DNA from: Saccharospirillum sp. MSK14-1
GTDB taxonomy: Bacteria; Pseudomonadota; Gammaproteobacteria; Pseudomonadales; Natronospirillaceae
Direction of reading: 5' to 3'
Assembly: GCF_003054965.1 (NCBI RefSeq)
Contig: NZ_MIES01000002.1
Coordinates: forward strand, 62,001 to 126,000
Length of the DNA stretch: 64,000 nucleotides
This document shows positions 1 to 9,532 of the stretch, in pieces. The translations under genes were made by a program, and so were the position numbers. Within the stretch, counting starts at the first letter, position 1, and every line of letters begins with the position of its first letter. The notes beneath the pieces were generated by a model. The model did not search any database. It was given only the letters and a program-made list of their open reading frames with translations, and was not told the origin of the DNA.

Positions 1-297
1 TTCGCCACTGCCCAGTCGCAAGCAGTCACCCAGGTCGAATTCACGACCCAGTTCAGCAAGGGTCTCCCCTTTGACCAGGTGCGCGCGCAAGCGCGACAAC
101 TGACCTTCTTTCGCGCGCGGGAATTGTTCAAACAACTGTTGCGCGATGGTGCAATTTAAAATGGCATCGCCAAGAAATTCCAACCGCTCATTGTTCTGGC
201 GGGAAAAACTGCGATGTGTCAGCGCCTGCGTCAGCAGTGCTTCATCGTTGAAGCGATAACCGAGCCGCTGGCTCAGACGGTCGAGTGCAAGTGACAC
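1..297 (-). CDS. rnc: Ribonuclease III, N-terminal part (cut by window edge)
   Basis: Endoribonuclease that cuts double-stranded RNA during rRNA and mRNA processing. Only the first 99 codons lie in the window. The translated start reads as an RNase III fold with the family signature [13 protein letters not shown], whose Glu and Asp belong to the metal-binding catalytic site, followed by a helix ending [18 protein letters not shown]. The start is a GTG at 297, three bases after the TGA of the upstream DUF4845 gene; this gives the usual short N-terminus before [10 protein letters not shown]. The order lepB-DUF4845-rnc is common in gammaproteobacteria and supports co-transcription. The double-stranded RNA-binding domain is outside the window. 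Confidence 0.93.
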   Translation of the reverse strand, partial: MSLALDRLSQRLGYRFNDEALLTQALTHRSFSRQNNERLEFLGDAILNCTIAQQLFEQFPRAKEGQLSRLRAHLVKGETLAELGREFDLGDCLRLGSGE

Positions 298-300
298 CGT

Positions 301-669
301 TCAGAGTCCGTATTCTTCGTGAAAGCTGAGAATGACATCAATGTTGCCAAAGATGTCGATGCGTTTTTCGTAGTCGAGCACCAGTTGCACTGACGCATCG
401 TTCTGATTCAACTGAATAATGGCGGCGGGATCTAGGTCGATGTTTTCCTGATTCAGAAACCGGTCTAAGCGTCGCTCTATAACCGCTTCTGTCGGATTTC
501 GACCGCGCAACTCGTCGGCCACCTGGCTCAGATGGGAATCCAGTTTAAATTGCTGCCAGTATGGACCCGTCAATTTCACCAGCCAGAGCGCTGCCAGCGC
601 CATTAACAAGGCAACCAGCACCAGACTGAACAAACTCATTCCAGACTGTTTGCGACGGGACATTAACAT
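301..669 (-). CDS. DUF4845 family membrane-anchored protein
   Basis: A 122-residue protein with a short basic N-terminus (SRRKQSG), one hydrophobic segment at about residues 12-31 (LFSLVLVALLMALAALWLV) and a small soluble domain that should face the periplasm. It matches the DUF4845 family in size, topology and position between lepB and rnc. The function is not known. The ATG at 669 has a GGAG nine bases upstream; an ATG at 663 is an alternative. Three bases separate its stop from the rnc start, so the two are probably translated from one message. Confidence 0.8.
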   Translation of the reverse strand: MLMSRRKQSGMSLFSLVLVALLMALAALWLVKLTGPYWQQFKLDSHLSQVADELRGRNPTEAVIERRLDRFLNQENIDLDPAAIIQLNQNDASVQLVLDYEKRIDIFGNIDVILSFHEEYGL

Positions 670-725
670 GGCTATCGACTCCTACCGCCGTGAATCTTTT
701 ACCACCCGCTCGGCACTAACGGCGA

Positions 726-1835
726 TTATTCAATGCCGCCAAAACGCGAGAAACTGGGGCCATCGAAGAAGGATCGCCAATGCATCCAGATACCCACCGC
801 CTGACCCAGAATCTCGTCTTCATCAACGAACCCCCAGGCGTTGTCGCCGCTGTTGCTGAAGTCGCCCTGCATACCACGGCGCAGCCCTTCCCAATAGCGC
901 GCGTCGAGGCTGGAATCACGGTTATCCCCCATCACAAAATAGTGACCTTCGGGAACCACGACGCCCTCAGACGGCAACCATTCATAAGGCTGGCGGCTCG
1001 GCCCTGCCTGATTCAAATAGACCGCGTGATTTTTGCCATCCAGTTGTTCGGTATAGCGAATATAGCGACCTTCATCATCGGTCACCCGACGATCAAACGT
1101 CAGCTCTACCGGCTCACCGTTCAAGGTCAGGATACGACGACCGTAATCGTATTGAATGCGGTCACCCGGCACCCCTATCACCCGTTTAATGTAGCTGATG
1201 CTGGGTTTGTGTGGCGGATTAAACACCACGATATCGCCGCGCTCGGGATCGTTAACCGGAATGACAATGTCATTACTGATCGGCATACGCAGGCCGTAGG
1301 TGAAGCGATTGACCAGAATAAAATCGCCAATTTCCAACGTCGGTTTCATCGAGCCGGAAGGAATTCGGAAGGGCTCAAACATAAAGCTGCGCAACAGGAA
1401 TACCGCTAACAGCACCGGCAAAAACGCACGGCTGTTATCGATCACTCCCGGCTCGGCGACCATCGGCGGATGCTTCGGATCAAAGCCATCAATGCTGGCC
1501 GCGGCATTTTCCAACACGCGACGGCGCAGTGGTCTTAACCAGTACATATCGGCCAGCCAAACCGCACCGGTGGTGGCAACAGAGGCGGTCAATACCAGCG
1601 CAAAATCAAAGCTCGCCTGTATGGTTTGTACAACCAGCCATAACAACAACAGCAGCAACAAATAGCCCAGCGCTTTTTCGTCCTTGCCTGGCTCGAACAA
1701 GACTTTGAGTTCGTCTTCGGTCCAGTCAGTGCGCTCAACCACCGCTTTGAGGCGGGCTCGGTGACGCACCAGCGTCAACACAGCCAAACCCAGGGTCAAT
1801 GCCAGGCAGGCCCAAAATATGACGATGACATTCAT
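726..1835 (-). CDS. lepB: Signal peptidase I
   Basis: Inner-membrane protease that removes signal peptides from proteins exported by Sec or Tat. At 369 residues it is longer than the E. coli enzyme (324). Hydrophobic segments lie at about residues 2-22, 57-95 and 138-152. The catalytic serine is in PSGSMKPT (Ser162) and the general-base lysine in YIKRVIGVPGD (Lys217). The conserved GDNRDSSLDARYW box is at 303-315. Between that box and the usual GFV there is an insertion of about 19 residues. It lies 14 bases downstream of lepA on the same strand, the classic lepA-lepB pair. Confidence 0.96.
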   Translation of the reverse strand: MNVIVIFWACLALTLGLAVLTLVRHRARLKAVVERTDWTEDELKVLFEPGKDEKALGYLLLLLLLWLVVQTIQASFDFALVLTASVATTGAVWLADMYWLRPLRRRVLENAAASIDGFDPKHPPMVAEPGVIDNSRAFLPVLLAVFLLRSFMFEPFRIPSGSMKPTLEIGDFILVNRFTYGLRMPISNDIVIPVNDPERGDIVVFNPPHKPSISYIKRVIGVPGDRIQYDYGRRILTLNGEPVELTFDRRVTDDEGRYIRYTEQLDGKNHAVYLNQAGPSRQPYEWLPSEGVVVPEGHYFVMGDNRDSSLDARYWEGLRRGMQGDFSNSGDNAWGFVDEDEILGQAVGIWMHWRSFFDGPSFSRFGGIE

Positions 1836-1849
1836 CCGCTTCGACTTCC

Positions 1850-3652
1850 TTAGCTATCGACTTTAAGTACAGCAAGAAACGCGTCCTGGGGAATCGTGAC
1901 CGATCCCACCTGCTTCATACGTTTCTTACCTTCCTTCTGGCGTTGCAGCAGTTTCTTCTTACGGCTGACGTCACCACCATAACACTTGGCGGTGACGTTT
2001 TTGCGCAACGCTTTTACGGTACTGCGAGCCACGACCTGATTACCGACAGCGGCTTGAATGGCCACGTCGTACATCTGGCGAGGAATCAGTTCTTTCATTT
2101 TTTCACAGAGCGTGCGGCCACGACGCTGAACGTGTTCACGGTGCATGATCACGGCCAGCGCGTCGACGCGGTCGCCGTTGACCAGAACGTCCATACGAGT
2201 CAGGTTGGCCGCTTCAAAACGATCAAAGGCGAAATCCAGGGAGGCGAAACCACGGCTGACCGACTTCAGACGATCGAAGAAATCCATGACGATTTCTGCC
2301 ATCGGCAAGTCATACACCACTGAGACTTGACCGCCCATATACTGCATGTCTTTCTGCATGCCGCGGCGTTCTTCACACAAGGTGATGACGTTACCGACGT
2401 GTTCCTGCGGCACCAGAATGTTGGCGCGCACAATCGGTTCACGGAATTCTTCAATGTTGTTGACCGCTGGCAATTGCGACGGGTTAGCCACTGAGATGAC
2501 TTCGCCATCGGTCTTGAGAATTTCGTACACCACCGTCGGTGCCGTGGTGATCAGATCGAGATCGTATTCGCGCTCAAGCCGCTCCTGGATAATCTCCATG
2601 TGCAGCATGCCCAGGAAGCCACAGCGGAAGCCAAAACCTAAGGCATCCGAGCTTTCCGGTTCATAGAACAGGGACGCATCGTTCAGGCTGAGTTTTTCCA
2701 GGGCGGTGCGGAAATCTTCATAGTCGTCGGCAGACACCGGAAACAGTCCGGAGTACACCTGCGGTTTGCTCTTTTGGAAACCCGGTACCGGTTCTACGTC
2801 CGGTGTGCTGGAATGAGTGATCGTATCGCCGACCGGCGCGCCCTTGATGTCTTTGATCGAGGCGCAGATAAAACCAACTTCGCCGGCACGCAGCACATCC
2901 AGATCGCGCATTTTGGGTGTAAAAATACCCAGCTTGTCGACCACATGGGTGCGACCTGTACTCTTCATCCAGATTTTGTCACCACGCTTCAGCGTGCCAT
3001 GACGAACGCGAACCAGTGAGACAACGCCCAGATAGTTATCGAACCAGGAATCAATGATCAGCGCCTGCAGATGACCATCCAGATTGCCTTCCGGCGCCGG
3101 CACCCGTTCGATCAACTGTTCGAGAATGTCTTCGATACCGATATTGGCTTTGGCCGATGCCTGAACCGCGTCCATCGCATCGATGCCTATGATTTCCTCA
3201 ATTTCCTGAGCCACACGCTCAGGTTCGGCTTGAGGCAAATCCATCTTGTTGAGCACCGGGACCACTTCCAGGCCCTGCTCGATGGCGGTGTAACAGTTCG
3301 CCACGGATTGGGCTTCAACCCCCTGAGCCGCATCGACCACCAGCAAGGCGCCTTCACAGGCATAGAGCGAGCGCGACACTTCGTAAGCGAAGTCGACGTG
3401 TCCGGGGGTGTCGATAAAATTGAGCTGATAGGTCCGACCATCACGCGCGGTGTAGTCGAGCGTTACGCTTTGCGCCTTGATGGTAATGCCGCGTTCGCGC
3501 TCCAACTCCATTGAATCGAGCACCTGCTCGGCCATTTCACGGTCACTCAGTCCACCACAAACCTGGATGAACCGGTCCGCGAGGGTGGATTTACCGTGGT
3601 CGATATGGGCAATGATGGAGAAGTTGCGAATGTGGGAGAGATCGCTGCTCAC
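1850..3652 (-). CDS. lepA: Elongation factor 4 (LepA)
   Basis: Ribosome-associated GTPase of the EF-G family, implicated in initiation and back-translocation. It has 600 residues, the family length. The G1 motif AHIDHGKST and the switch-II motif DTPGHVDF are near the N-terminus, NKMDLP is the G4 motif, and the C-terminus carries the LepA-specific basic tail ([23 protein letters not shown] in shortened form: [13 protein letters not shown]). The start is GTG at 3652, which places the G-domain at the expected distance. It is followed 14 bases later by lepB. Confidence 0.97.
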   Translation of the reverse strand: MSSDLSHIRNFSIIAHIDHGKSTLADRFIQVCGGLSDREMAEQVLDSMELERERGITIKAQSVTLDYTARDGRTYQLNFIDTPGHVDFAYEVSRSLYACEGALLVVDAAQGVEAQSVANCYTAIEQGLEVVPVLNKMDLPQAEPERVAQEIEEIIGIDAMDAVQASAKANIGIEDILEQLIERVPAPEGNLDGHLQALIIDSWFDNYLGVVSLVRVRHGTLKRGDKIWMKSTGRTHVVDKLGIFTPKMRDLDVLRAGEVGFICASIKDIKGAPVGDTITHSSTPDVEPVPGFQKSKPQVYSGLFPVSADDYEDFRTALEKLSLNDASLFYEPESSDALGFGFRCGFLGMLHMEIIQERLEREYDLDLITTAPTVVYEILKTDGEVISVANPSQLPAVNNIEEFREPIVRANILVPQEHVGNVITLCEERRGMQKDMQYMGGQVSVVYDLPMAEIVMDFFDRLKSVSRGFASLDFAFDRFEAANLTRMDVLVNGDRVDALAVIMHREHVQRRGRTLCEKMKELIPRQMYDVAIQAAVGNQVVARSTVKALRKNVTAKCYGGDVSRKKKLLQRQKEGKKRMKQVGSVTIPQDAFLAVLKVDS

Positions 3653-3720
3653 AGAAGCCTATACTCAGCTTGAAAAATGGGGCAGCGAGTTTACAACAAC
3701 TGACCCCGGAAGACCATGTA

Positions 3721-3748
3721 AGCCCCGACCATTCGGGCGGTCGGGGCT
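3721..3748 (-). terminator. Stem-loop between mucD and lepA, probable terminator
   Basis: A perfect 10-bp inverted repeat, AGCCCCGACC pairing with GGTCGGGGCT around an 8-base loop, starts 14 bases after the mucD stop. There is no strong T run on the minus strand, so termination may be weak or factor-assisted. It would separate the sigma-E block from lepA-lepB-rnc. Confidence 0.6.
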
Positions 3749-3761
3749 CGGCCAATAAGGC

Positions 3762-5138
3762 TCAATCGGTCGGAATGGCCAGATAGACGATGTTGTTGCC
3801 ACGCAGCACGCGTACCGCTACGGCGCCGTTATCTGGCAATTGGGTCACCAGGCGGTCGAACTCTTCTTTATCGTTGATAAATTCGCCACCGAGCATGGTG
3901 ATGATATCGCCATCGCGCAGCCCGGCTTCCAATGCTGGACCCGCCAGAACCCGCTCAACACGCACGCCATCACTGCCCTCCACATCGGCAACAATGATGT
4001 TCAGCGGATTGTCTGAGGTGGGTTGCTGTGGGTTACCGGCCGCCAGCTCCTGCTCGTTAAGCACACCGATGGTGACATCCAGTGTACGGCGATCGCCACC
4101 GCGCAATACCTCAACTTCCACCGTGGTTCCCGGACGGACTTGGCCAACCAAGGGCGGCAGATCGGAATAACGACGTACCGGCTGGTCGTTGAACGACAGA
4201 ATGATGTCGTCGGTCTGAATGCCACCGTCCGCTGCCGGGCTGCCGTCAAAGACTCGGGCTACGAGTGCACCTTCGGCGCGATCCAGCCCCATGGACTGGG
4301 CCAGCTCTGGGTTTTCGTTAAACGGCGGGTACATTTCCACACCCAGCCAACCGCGTTCAACGGTGCCGGTTTCCTTCAGCTGATCGGCAATGTCCATGGC
4401 GATATCGATCGGGATGGCAAAGGACACGCCCATAAAACCGCCTGAGCGAGTATAGATTTGCGAGTTAATACCAACCACTTCGCCATCGAGGTTAAACAGA
4501 GGCCCCCCCGAGTTACCCGGGTTAATGGCCACGTCGGTTTGAATAAAGGGCACATACCGATCGGCTCCGCCCAGCGCGCGGCCTTTAGCGCTGACAATAC
4601 CGGCGGTCACGGAGTAGTCGAAATTGAATGGCGAGCCGATGGCCAGCACCCACTCACCCACTTTCAGTTGTTCACTGCTGCCGATTTTCACGGCGTGCAG
4701 ATCGCTGCCGTCGATTTTCAGCAGAGCGACGTCCGACTGTGGGTCGGTGCCAATCAGTTCGGCTTCGTATTCGGTACCATCGGTGAGCGTGACCGTCACT
4801 TCATCGGTGTGATCGACCACATGATTGTTGGTCAGAATGTAACCGTCTTCCGAGAGGATAAATCCGGAACCCAAACCCTGGCGCGGTCGTGGATTGGGCT
4901 GGTAGTTGAAGTTATCGGGCAATTGATCGCCAAAGAAATAACGAAAGATTTCCGGCACTTCCTGTTGTTGGCCAGATGAACGAGTCTGCGTCACTTCGGT
5001 CGTGGTAGTGATCTTTACGACCGAGGGAGAATTACGCTCGACCAGTTCGGTAAAGTCAGGCAGACCTTCTGCCACTGACTGGACGGCGAACACAGCCATT
5101 AAAACAGCTGCCGCGCACATGGAGGTTCGCTTGAACAT
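3762..5138 (-). CDS. mucD: Periplasmic serine protease, DegP/MucD type
   Basis: HtrA-family protease and chaperone that degrades misfolded periplasmic proteins. It has 458 residues and a signal peptide at about 1-23 (MFKRTSMCAAAVLMAVFAVQ). The catalytic triad is visible: His106 in TNNHVVD, Asp136 in SDVALL and Ser210 in GNSGGPLF. Two PDZ domains follow, at about 255-345 and 365-450. It closes the rpoE-rseA-rseB-rseC-mucD block, as algU-mucABCD does in Pseudomonas, where MucD limits sigma-E activation. The start has GGAG nine bases upstream. The 95-base gap to rseC shows only a weak sigma-70-like TAATAT, so the gene may also have its own promoter. Confidence 0.93.
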   Translation of the reverse strand: MFKRTSMCAAAVLMAVFAVQSVAEGLPDFTELVERNSPSVVKITTTTEVTQTRSSGQQQEVPEIFRYFFGDQLPDNFNYQPNPRPRQGLGSGFILSEDGYILTNNHVVDHTDEVTVTLTDGTEYEAELIGTDPQSDVALLKIDGSDLHAVKIGSSEQLKVGEWVLAIGSPFNFDYSVTAGIVSAKGRALGGADRYVPFIQTDVAINPGNSGGPLFNLDGEVVGINSQIYTRSGGFMGVSFAIPIDIAMDIADQLKETGTVERGWLGVEMYPPFNENPELAQSMGLDRAEGALVARVFDGSPAADGGIQTDDIILSFNDQPVRRYSDLPPLVGQVRPGTTVEVEVLRGGDRRTLDVTIGVLNEQELAAGNPQQPTSDNPLNIIVADVEGSDGVRVERVLAGPALEAGLRDGDIITMLGGEFINDKEEFDRLVTQLPDNGAVAVRVLRGNNIVYLAIPTD

Positions 5139-5233
5139 AAAACCCTACTCCTGTTGTGTCCTCTAACGAGGCTTCGCATATTAGGCTAGGCGACAAAAAT
5201 GCAAACGCCGTCACAGCCGGGTTTACGTCTCTT

Positions 5234-5719
5234 TTACGGCTCGACGACCGGCGCAGAGAGTGATGAAGACTGGGCCTTTACATTGGAATGAACGGCGAGG
5301 ATTTGCGGCTCCCAGCGCTGTTGCGGACGTTTAAAGCGCATTCGTGTCACGGCGACCGCGGCGCTGCCACCAAGGACGGCGAACATCAGTTGCCAGCCTT
5401 CGCTGACACTGAGTGAGGCACCACCGAACAACCCAATGAAGGCGGCCAACAACGGCCAAAGATACATCCAGGCCGCGGCCAGACTGAGGCTGTCTTCAGC
5501 AATGCCCAGGCGCACCTGATCACCGGCCTGGATATCGGTGTGGGGCGTTAACTCAAAATGATTTTTGGCCAATTGGGTTTCAGCGTCACCCAGACCACTG
5601 AGCACCGCCTGGCCACAACCCTGGCGGGCGCGGCAACTTTGACAGGCGCTGCTTTGCACCACCGCCACGATCAGACGATCGGCATCGCTGTGAATCACTG
5701 TGCCGTTTTCTTCGACCAA
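5234..5719 (-). CDS. rseC: Sigma-E regulatory membrane protein RseC/MucC
   Basis: Inner-membrane protein of the RseC/MucC family. It is a modulator of the sigma-E system, and RseC has also been linked to redox control of SoxR. The N-terminal domain carries the family cysteines (ACQSCRARQGCG), and two hydrophobic segments are formed by AAAWMYLWPLLAAFIGLFG and MFAVLGGSAAVAVT. I place the start at a TTG (5719), giving 161 residues, close to the 159 of E. coli RseC. An ATG at 5809 would add 30 residues overlapping rseB and unlike the family. AGG lies about eight bases before the TTG. A terminator-like hairpin sits just upstream. Confidence 0.85.
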   Translation of the reverse strand: MVEENGTVIHSDADRLIVAVVQSSACQSCRARQGCGQAVLSGLGDAETQLAKNHFELTPHTDIQAGDQVRLGIAEDSLSLAAAWMYLWPLLAAFIGLFGGASLSVSEGWQLMFAVLGGSAAVAVTRMRFKRPQQRWEPQILAVHSNVKAQSSSLSAPVVEP

Positions 5720-5735
5720 GAGACTGACCTGAATG

Positions 5736-5761
5736 AAAAACCGCCGCCTATTGTAGGCGGC
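5736..5761 (-). terminator. Terminator-like hairpin across the rseB stop codon
   Basis: GCCGCCTA and TAGGCGGC form a perfect 8-bp stem with a 3-base loop; on the minus strand it is followed by GG and then five Ts. The rseB TAG lies inside the stem and the proposed rseC TTG begins 16 bases past the T run. This is the shape of an intrinsic terminator, but it lies inside an operon, so partial read-through (lower rseC and mucD expression) is the likely effect. Confidence 0.6.
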
Positions 5762-6683
5762 TGACAGAGTCGCGCAATCGCTCAGCGGTAGCTCGGGGAA
5801 TTTCACCAATGACGGTCACCGTCAGACCGTCGGTTTCGCTCATCAGCGCCGTGGTGGCGCCCATGCGCACCAGGCTGTCAGGTTCGGCGGCCATGACCGG
5901 CTCAATAAAGACAGAAAATGTTGCCAGTCCATCGCTGTACACGCGCTTTTCCAACCAGCCATCCGCGGATGCATCGCGTGCCGCCATGGTCAGTTTGAAC
6001 ATCGGTGGCATCCAACTCAGTTCGGTCACGAAGGCGTCCGTATCCGGGGCAGGCATCGGCGGCTGCACCAGCGCTTGCTGGCGCCCATTGGCCCCACTCA
6101 AGGTGGGTTGCAAGGCCGAATCCGGAACCGGACCACCGACACTGAGCCGGGTGTAACGAAACTGCTCCAGAATTTCGTCATCGCTGCTGAGAATTTCCGA
6201 CTGCAACAACAAACCGGTCTCACGATCGAGCCAAAGCCGATGTTTATATCGCCAGGGATCGGCGGTAAGTGTAACCACCCGGGCATTGCGGCCGGCAACG
6301 CGCGCTTCCCCCATCGCTTCGGCCTGATAACTTTGCGCCAGACGATCCAGCGCCATCGGGCCGACCTGTGAAAAAGGCGCAGCCGGTATCGGTCGGGCCA
6401 GCTGATCTTCGGCACCCGCCGGGTAATAACACACCAACCGGTTACCGCGCCGGATGACTTCAATCATCTCGCCGTCGAGCTGCTGCAGTCGCTCAACCGG
6501 CTCGCCATCGCGAACCGCGTGAGCGATGGCATAAGCACTGGTCTGATCACCGCGCCGATGCAAATACTCACCCTGATAACTGGCGTTCTGAATGGCATCT
6601 CGCATCTGACTTAACCATTGCCACTCCATGGCCTGAACCGGCCAGGCCAGCATCAGTCCCAGGATGATTATGACCGTTCTCAT
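5748..6683 (-). CDS. rseB: Sigma-E regulator RseB/MucB
   Basis: Periplasmic protein that binds the anti-sigma factor RseA and shields it from proteolysis until envelope or lipopolysaccharide stress releases it. It has 311 residues with a signal peptide (MRTVIIILGLMLAWPVQA). The two-domain MucB/RseB fold follows, including the conserved YxGxxLxRRGxxxxA region (YQGEYLHRRGDQTSAYAIAH). I use the ATG at 6683, which overlaps the rseA TGA as ATGA; an ATG five codons upstream is possible but would put extra residues before the signal peptide. The coupling implies matched amounts of RseA and RseB. Confidence 0.93.
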   Translation of the reverse strand: MRTVIIILGLMLAWPVQAMEWQWLSQMRDAIQNASYQGEYLHRRGDQTSAYAIAHAVRDGEPVERLQQLDGEMIEVIRRGNRLVCYYPAGAEDQLARPIPAAPFSQVGPMALDRLAQSYQAEAMGEARVAGRNARVVTLTADPWRYKHRLWLDRETGLLLQSEILSSDDEILEQFRYTRLSVGGPVPDSALQPTLSGANGRQQALVQPPMPAPDTDAFVTELSWMPPMFKLTMAARDASADGWLEKRVYSDGLATFSVFIEPVMAAEPDSLVRMGATTALMSETDGLTVTVIGEIPRATAERLRDSVSRLQ

Positions 6684-7168
6684 TCTGCTTCCATCCAATC
6701 CACCGGATAGGGTGCCACCGCATGACCACTGCTGTAGGAGGCAGCCTCCGCGTGTTCACGCAAATAGGCATTAAGACGCTGCTGTGCTTCAAAACGTGCC
6801 TGAGCGGCAGCCACATCGTCATTCTGTGCAACCTGAGTGACGGGTGCTGTCGACGGTGACGGTACCGACCATTGAGCGCCGACGATCACCACACAGGCAA
6901 CAGCGGCGGCCAACCCAGCCTGGCCCAGACGCACCGGCCAGCGTCGCTGGCGCGCCGGCTGTTCCAGCTCCGTCTCCGCTTCGGGTTGCACCGCCACATC
7001 GACCAATACATCGCCCCGCAAAGCGCCCTGCACGCGCGACAGCTGATGCCAGTCCTGCAGGCGTTGCGGATCGGACTCCATGGCTTTCAACAGCCGCTGG
7101 ATATCCATTTCACTGGCTTCTCCGTCCAGAAAAGCCGAAAAACTTTCGTTTATGCGATCCTGTTTCAT
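6680..7168 (-). CDS. rseA: Anti-sigma-E factor RseA/MucA
   Basis: Single-pass inner-membrane protein that holds RpoE inactive. The N-terminal cytoplasmic domain contains the typical ESFSAFLDGEASE and a short helical repeat. The membrane segment is at about residues 81-102 (VRLGQAGLAAAVACVVIVGA). The remaining roughly 60 residues are periplasmic, for DegS cleavage and RseB binding. The length is 162, against 216 in E. coli and 194 in P. aeruginosa MucA, so the periplasmic tail is short. It starts two bases after the rpoE stop and overlaps rseB, which ties regulator and sigma factor expression. Confidence 0.93.
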   Translation of the reverse strand: MKQDRINESFSAFLDGEASEMDIQRLLKAMESDPQRLQDWHQLSRVQGALRGDVLVDVAVQPEAETELEQPARQRRWPVRLGQAGLAAAVACVVIVGAQWSVPSPSTAPVTQVAQNDDVAAAQARFEAQQRLNAYLREHAEAASYSSGHAVAPYPVDWMEAE

Positions 7169-7170
7169 CG

Positions 7171-7782
7171 TTAACCTCGCGCAGAATCGGTCGGGCGCGC
7201 CCGGCCCTTAGTAACACCCACCGGCACATCCAACGCCACTTCGATCGCCTCGCGGGCGCGGAAAATTCTCGAGCGCACAGTACCAACGGGCGTATCCATG
7301 ATACGTGCGATGTCCTCGTAACTAAGACCTTCGAATTCACGCAGCGTCACAGCGACCCGTAAATCCTCTGGCAGTCCATTCAAGGTCGATTGCAAGCGTT
7401 GCTCCATCTGTTCCCGGACCAGCAACCGCTCCGGTGTCGCCAGATCGGCCAGTTCGTCAGCCGACACCAAAACATCGATATCCAGACCATCCTGGCTGGG
7501 TCGGCGCCGACTGACATCCAGATGGCTGTTGGCGCAGTTGATCGCGATCCGATACAGCCAGGAATAAAAGGCGCTATCCCCTCGAAAATTAGGCAACGCC
7601 CGATAAGCCTTGATAAAGGCTTCCTGAACAATGTCGGCCACCGCATCCTGGTCACGCAGGTAGCGCGTAATCACCGTCGCGACCCGATGCTGGTATTTCA
7701 ACACCAACAAATCGAAGGCTCGCTTGTCGCCCTTGCGGGCCTTGTCGACCAGTATTTGATCGGCGTCCTGGCGCTCGGCCAT
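7171..7782 (-). CDS. rpoE: RNA polymerase sigma factor RpoE/AlgU
   Basis: Extracytoplasmic-function (group 4) sigma factor that directs transcription of envelope-stress genes. It has 203 residues. Region 2 is at about 20-95, with [41 protein letters not shown] recognisable in pieces ([23 protein letters not shown]). Region 4 is at about 130-180 with the helix-turn-helix [25 protein letters not shown] (core [11 protein letters not shown]). The tail after residue 190 ([14 protein letters not shown]) is lineage-specific. It heads the operon with rseA two bases downstream and diverges from nadB. A sigma-E-type promoter at 7809-7835 indicates autoregulation. Confidence 0.96.
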   Translation of the reverse strand: MAERQDADQILVDKARKGDKRAFDLLVLKYQHRVATVITRYLRDQDAVADIVQEAFIKAYRALPNFRGDSAFYSWLYRIAINCANSHLDVSRRRPSQDGLDIDVLVSADELADLATPERLLVREQMEQRLQSTLNGLPEDLRVAVTLREFEGLSYEDIARIMDTPVGTVRSRIFRAREAIEVALDVPVGVTKGRARPTDSARG

Positions 7783-7808
7783 GGCGCTACTCCTGAAACG
7801 CTTTCCCT

Positions 7809-7835
7809 ATGGACGGGGTGGCGACAAAAAAGTTC
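7809..7835 (-). promoter_or_regulatory. Sigma-E/AlgU-type promoter of rpoE
   Basis: On the minus strand a -35 GAACTT (7830-7835) is followed, after a spacer of exactly 16 bases, by TCCAT (7809-7813). The AlgU/RpoE consensus is GAACTT-N16/17-TCnnA. The -10 lies 27 bases before the rpoE ATG, which puts the transcript start roughly 20 bases upstream of the gene. This predicts that the sigma factor drives its own operon. Confidence 0.75.
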
Positions 7836-7912
7836 AAACCGAGACCAGATTATCGGAAAGCGGCCCGGCTTGGGTATACTCCCGGTCCGCCCATTATTGC
7901 CGGAGTGGTTGC

Positions 7913-9532
7913 ATGGCTTCCCGTCTGTCCGCTGATGTTCTGGTGATCGGTACTGGTGCCGCCGGTCTGACGCTGGCACTCAGCCTGCCTCGCCACCTCA
8001 ATATTTACCTGATCTGCAAAGGCGAACTGGGTACTGGCTCCACGGCTTGGGCACAAGGGGGCGTAGCGGCGGTACTGGATAAGGTCGACTCAGTAGAGGA
8101 CCACGTTGCCGATACGCTCAATGCGGGCGGCGGTTTGTGCGAACCCAAGGCGGTGCGCCATACCATTGAACGCTCTGCCAGCGCCATTCAATGGCTGATC
8201 GATCAGGGTGTCCCCTTTACCCATCAGGATGGCTCAGAGGTCGATTACCACCTGACCCGCGAAGGCGGCCACAGCCACCGGCGCATTATCCACGCTGCCG
8301 ATGCCACTGGCCGTGCCATTTCCGAAACCCTGATCCGTCAGGTGCGCCAGCGCGCCAATGTGCACGTGCTGGAACATCACGTCGCGGTTGATCTGATTAC
8401 CCATCGTAAGGTATTCGGACCGGACGAACAGGACGATCGCTGCCTCGGCGCTTATGTGCTCGATACCCGCAACGATCAGGTCATCACCGTTGGCGCTGGG
8501 GCCACTGTCCTGGCGTCAGGCGGCGCCAGCAAAGTCTATCTGTTTACGTCCAATCCAGACGGTGCCACCGGCGATGGCATTGCAATGGCATGGCGGGCCG
8601 GCTGCCGGGTGGTGAACATGGAATTCAATCAATTTCATCCCACCTGCCTCTATCACCCACGCGCCAAGTCGTTTTTGATTTCCGAAGCCGTGCGCGGCGA
8701 AGGCGGTCTGCTGAAACTGCCCAATGGCGAACGCTTTATGCATCGTTTTGATGAACGCGCCGAACTGGCACCGCGCGATGTTGTCGCCCGTGCCATTGAC
8801 CATGAAATGAAACGCCTGGGTGCCGATCATCTGCTGCTCGACATCAGCCACAAACCGGCCGACTTTATTCGCCAGCACTTCCCCACCATCTATGAACGCT
8901 GCCTGAGCTACGGCTACGATATGACGCGCGAACCCATCCCGGTGGTGCCCGCTGCGCACTACACCTGCGGCGGCATTCGTACTGATTTGTCGGCGCGCAC
9001 CGATCTTAGCGGCCTCTACGCCGCCGGTGAGTGCGCCTACACCGGTCTGCATGGCGCCAACCGACTGGCGTCGAATTCACTGCTTGAGTGCATTGTCTAC
9101 GCGCGTGCTGCGGCCGATGACCTCATCGCACAGACGTTGCCGCAATTCGACGCCGATCAGCTGCCGCTGTGGGATGAATCGCGCGTATCCGATTCCGATG
9201 AGAAGGTCGTTATCAGCCACAACTGGGATGAAGTTCGGCGCTTTATGTGGGACTACGTGGGTATCGTCCGATCGGACAAACGCCTGGAGCGAGCCCGCCG
9301 TCGTGTGCATTTACTCAAGCAGGAAATTCACGATTACTACGCCAGCTTCCGCGTAAACAGCGATTTGCTGGAATTGCGTAACCTGATCGTGGTGGCGGAA
9401 TTGATCATCGAATCGGCGCTATCGCGCAAAGAAAGCCGTGGCCTGCATTTTACCCGCAGCTATCCGCAGACTGGTGAGCGAGCGGAAATGACCGTCTTGT
9501 CTCCGCGCACCGATCGCGCTCAGTCGAGCTGA
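7913..9532 (+). CDS. nadB: L-aspartate oxidase
   Basis: FAD enzyme that oxidises L-aspartate to iminoaspartate, the first step of de novo NAD synthesis. It has 539 residues, the family length. The N-terminal dinucleotide fold is [15 protein letters not shown], the FAD-binding [13 protein letters not shown] follows, and the active-site region includes [10 protein letters not shown] and [16 protein letters not shown] chose the ATG at 7913, with GGAG seven bases upstream, over an in-frame ATG at 7781 whose 44 extra residues are unlike the family. It diverges from rpoE, as in many gammaproteobacteria. A TATACT (7875-7880) is a possible -10 but no good -35 accompanies it. Its stop overlaps the convergent ygfX by 13 bases. 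nadC and nadD of the same pathway are elsewhere in the window. Confidence 0.96.
   Translation: MASRLSADVLVIGTGAAGLTLALSLPRHLNIYLICKGELGTGSTAWAQGGVAAVLDKVDSVEDHVADTLNAGGGLCEPKAVRHTIERSASAIQWLIDQGVPFTHQDGSEVDYHLTREGGHSHRRIIHAADATGRAISETLIRQVRQRANVHVLEHHVAVDLITHRKVFGPDEQDDRCLGAYVLDTRNDQVITVGAGATVLASGGASKVYLFTSNPDGATGDGIAMAWRAGCRVVNMEFNQFHPTCLYHPRAKSFLISEAVRGEGGLLKLPNGERFMHRFDERAELAPRDVVARAIDHEMKRLGADHLLLDISHKPADFIRQHFPTIYERCLSYGYDMTREPIPVVPAAHYTCGGIRTDLSARTDLSGLYAAGECAYTGLHGANRLASNSLLECIVYARAAADDLIAQTLPQFDADQLPLWDESRVSDSDEKVVISHNWDEVRRFMWDYVGIVRSDKRLERARRRVHLLKQEIHDYYASFRVNSDLLELRNLIVVAELIIESALSRKESRGLHFTRSYPQTGERAEMTVLSPRTDRAQSS

Noticed and set aside
7781-7912. N-terminal extension of nadB from an ATG at 7781
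   Set aside because: The 44 extra residues are unlike aspartate oxidases, overlap the rpoE promoter and lack a ribosome site; ATG 7913 has one and gives the family length.
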